A stretch of DNA of 7,002 nt. It comes from Oscillospiraceae bacterium. GTDB taxonomy: Bacteria > Bacillota_A > Clostridia > Oscillospirales > Oscillospiraceae. The stretch's first letter is position 1, and each line of letters begins with the position of its first letter. Shown here one piece after another: positions 5,756 through 7,002 of the stretch. The notes below the pieces were generated by a model. That model ran no database searches and was not told the DNA's origin. It worked only from the letters and a program-made list of their open reading frames with translations. Location of the stretch: the NCBI GenBank assembly GCA_015068175.1, contig SVLA01000106.1, forward strand, positions 1 to 7,002, given 5' to 3'. The translations under genes were made by a program, and so were the position numbers.

Positions 5756-6226
5756 TCAGGGCGTCTGGGCGGCCATCCGAAAACCCTGGATCTTACCCGT
5801 AGCCGAGGTGTCCGTGATGTCCCCGCCGATGACCTGGTCCTTGTAGATCAGCACCGAGGCATAAACCGGCTCCGTGGCACCGGGGTAATTGTTGACCTGG
5901 TACACATAGCGCATCACTGTTTTCCCGGCAAACTTGCTCAGGTCATACCCTTGGGAGACCTGCAGTTCGTTGTACCGCTTAAAAACGTCCGATTGCTCCT
6001 TGGGGATCTTCACCTGCCCCGATTCCACCGGGGAAGTGGTAACATCCCACCCGAAGCTTTCCAAAAACGACACGCGGCCGTCGTTGTCGGAAACACCGGT
6101 GGAAACGGTGGGGGCGGAGCTGCCGTCCCCGCGGATGATCATCACCAGGGCCGCAATGATCAGAACCACGGCGGCAAAAATAAACGCGACTTTCTTCTTG
6201 TTGACCTTTGCGGTCATTACCAGCAT
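5756..6226 (-). CDS. DUF4830-type membrane-anchored protein
   Basis: 156-residue protein with a lysine-rich N-terminus (KVNKKK), one hydrophobic helix (about 12-31) and an extracytoplasmic domain, consistent with a signal anchor or uncleaved signal; no lipobox cysteine is visible. After a Ser/Thr/Gly/Asp-rich linker (34-51), the domain shows FLESFGW (54-60), VKIP (72-75), YNELQVSQGYDLSKFAGK (85-102), RYVYQVNNYPG (106-116), VLIYKDQVIGGDI (125-137) and a terminal GFRM (148-151). I recall this pattern as the clostridial DUF4830 domain; its biochemical function is unknown. The ATG at 6226 follows GGAGGG (6240-6235) with 8 nt spacing; an internal ATG at 6217 is in frame but less well spaced. It is divergent from the rsuA-like gene. 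I see no clear terminator between its stop and the ribU promoter, so readthrough into the riboswitch is possible. Confidence 0.85.
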   Translation of the reverse strand: MLVMTAKVNKKKVAFIFAAVVLIIAALVMIIRGDGSSAPTVSTGVSDNDGRVSFLESFGWDVTTSPVESGQVKIPKEQSDVFKRYNELQVSQGYDLSKFAGKTVMRYVYQVNNYPGATEPVYASVLIYKDQVIGGDITDTSATGKIQGFRMAAQTP

Positions 6227-6298
6227 ATATAGATCCCTCCAGTTAAGAATTCACGCTACAGCCTATGCGGCGTGTCCGGGGGATAGAACGGAGGAACC
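6227..6298. other. Short divergent intergenic region without a clear promoter
   Basis: This 72-bp gap separates the DUF4830-type gene (minus) from the rsuA-like gene (plus). It holds both ribosome binding sites: GGAGGG for the minus gene and GGAGG (6290-6294) for the plus gene. The only promoter-like pair I see for the plus gene is TTGACC (6201-6206) and TATATA (6226-6231), with an over-long 19-bp spacer and partly inside the minus gene. No convincing minus promoter was found. Confidence 0.3.
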
Positions 6299-7002
6299 AT
6301 GGAACGGATGGACAAATTTTTGGTGGCGGCCGGCGTGGGCAGCCGCAGCCAGGTCAAGGATATTCTGAAATCGGGTCGCATTACGGTGGACGGCCTGGTG
6401 GAACGGGATAACGCCCGAAAGATCGACCCTGCAAAGCAGACCGTCTGCCTGGACGGCATCCCCCTGGGGGGCCGGCGCCGGGTGGTGGCTATGATGAACA
6501 AACCGGCCGGCTATGTCACCGCCACTGAAGACCGCGCGGAAAAGACCGTGATGGAGCTTCTGCCGCCGGAACTGCTGCTCCAGGACCTCAAACCTGTGGG
6601 CCGGCTGGACAAAGCTACCGAGGGACTGCTCCTCTTTACCAACGACGGCGACCTGCTCCATCGGCTCATCTCACCCAAGAAAGAAGTGCCGAAGATCTAT
6701 TATGCCCGGCATGAAGGCACGGCCACCGACGAGGATGTGGCGGCCTTCGCCGCCGGTCTTGGTTTGCGTGACGGCACTCTGTGCCTGCCGGCCAAACTGG
6801 AGCCATTGGGGGCAGGGGAGAGCCTGGTGACAGTCTGCGAAGGGAAATACCACCAGGTCCGCCGGATGATGGCTTCCCGGTCCATGACCGTGACCTATCT
6901 GGAGCGCCGGCAAGAAGGGAGCCTGACCCTGGGGGACCTGCCCCGCGGCGCGGTACGGGAACTGATGGCGGAGGAGATCCGCCGCCTGGCGGAAAGAGAA
7001 TA
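6299..7002 (+). CDS. rsuA: RsuA-family 16S rRNA pseudouridine synthase (reaches right edge)
   Basis: Cytoplasmic RNA-modifying enzyme, expected to isomerise a uridine in 16S rRNA (U516 for E. coli RsuA). 234 codons are visible, and the window ends in the two bases TA of the next codon, so a stop may lie exactly at the edge; 234 residues is a normal family length. An N-terminal S4 RNA-binding domain (about 1-45) reads MERMDKFLVAAGVGSRSQVK, followed by GRITVDG. The catalytic domain begins around MNKPAGYVTAT (66-76). Motif II is VGRLDKATEGLLLFTNDG (100-117), with catalytic Asp104. Motif III is GKYHQVRRMMA (182-192). The chosen ATG has GGAGG only 4 nt upstream; the in-frame ATG at 6308 would be 13 nt away, so the first is preferred though spacing is tight. 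RsuA, RluB, RluE and RluF are close relatives, so the exact target base is less certain than the family. Confidence 0.93.
   Translation, partial: MERMDKFLVAAGVGSRSQVKDILKSGRITVDGLVERDNARKIDPAKQTVCLDGIPLGGRRRVVAMMNKPAGYVTATEDRAEKTVMELLPPELLLQDLKPVGRLDKATEGLLLFTNDGDLLHRLISPKKEVPKIYYARHEGTATDEDVAAFAAGLGLRDGTLCLPAKLEPLGAGESLVTVCEGKYHQVRRMMASRSMTVTYLERRQEGSLTLGDLPRGAVRELMAEEIRRLAERE

Noticed and set aside
5741..6232. A 163-codon open frame on the plus strand opposite the DUF4830-type gene
   Set aside because: The minus-strand reading has a ribosome binding site, a signal-anchor and conserved domain blocks; the plus reading has none of these.

Overview
The window looks like a chromosomal segment of a Gram-positive, fairly GC-rich clostridial bacterium (Firmicutes, possibly Oscillospiraceae/Ruminococcaceae-like). 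Several features point that way: a perfect CIRCE heat-shock operator, a transcription-terminating FMN riboswitch ahead of an ECF-type riboflavin transporter gene (ribU), strong AGGAGG-type ribosome binding sites, sigma-A promoters with extended -10 boxes, and a DUF4830-type protein. The genus assignment is inference. There are no mobile elements, CRISPR arrays, tRNAs or rRNAs.

Layout. (1) 1-1273, minus strand: the first 424 residues of an ABC-F ATPase of the YbiT/YkpA type, running off the left edge. (2) 1274-1420: a divergent promoter region. (3) 1421-2026, plus: a multi-pass membrane protein (here 'paralog A') of unknown function. (4) 2027-2132: an extended -10 promoter overlapped by a perfect CIRCE operator. 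(5) 2133-4010, plus: htpG, a complete bacterial Hsp90. (6) 4068-4748, plus: a second membrane protein ('paralog B') that shares a core motif and C-terminal region with paralog A. (7) 4755-4782: a 12-bp hairpin serving as terminator for converging genes. (8) 4790-5503, minus: ribU, preceded at 5504-5730 by a terminator, FMN aptamer and promoter. (9) 5756-6226, minus: a membrane-anchored DUF4830-type protein. (10) 6299-7002, plus: an RsuA-family 16S rRNA pseudouridine synthase that probably ends at the window edge.

How the parts relate. Most of the window is housekeeping: ribosome-associated ABC-F ATPase, Hsp90, riboflavin uptake and rRNA modification. Two points stand out. First, htpG carries a canonical HrcA/CIRCE operator, whereas the Bacillus subtilis htpG paradigm is independent of HrcA. 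Second, htpG is sandwiched between two related, uncharacterised membrane proteins whose promoters resemble each other; the downstream one lies only 57 nt from htpG with no terminator between, so it may join the heat-shock transcript. The riboflavin switch can be read almost completely from sequence, including an aptamer strand complementary to the terminator arm. I see no convincing evidence for a wholly new multi-gene system; the htpG/paralog neighbourhood is the best candidate for follow-up.
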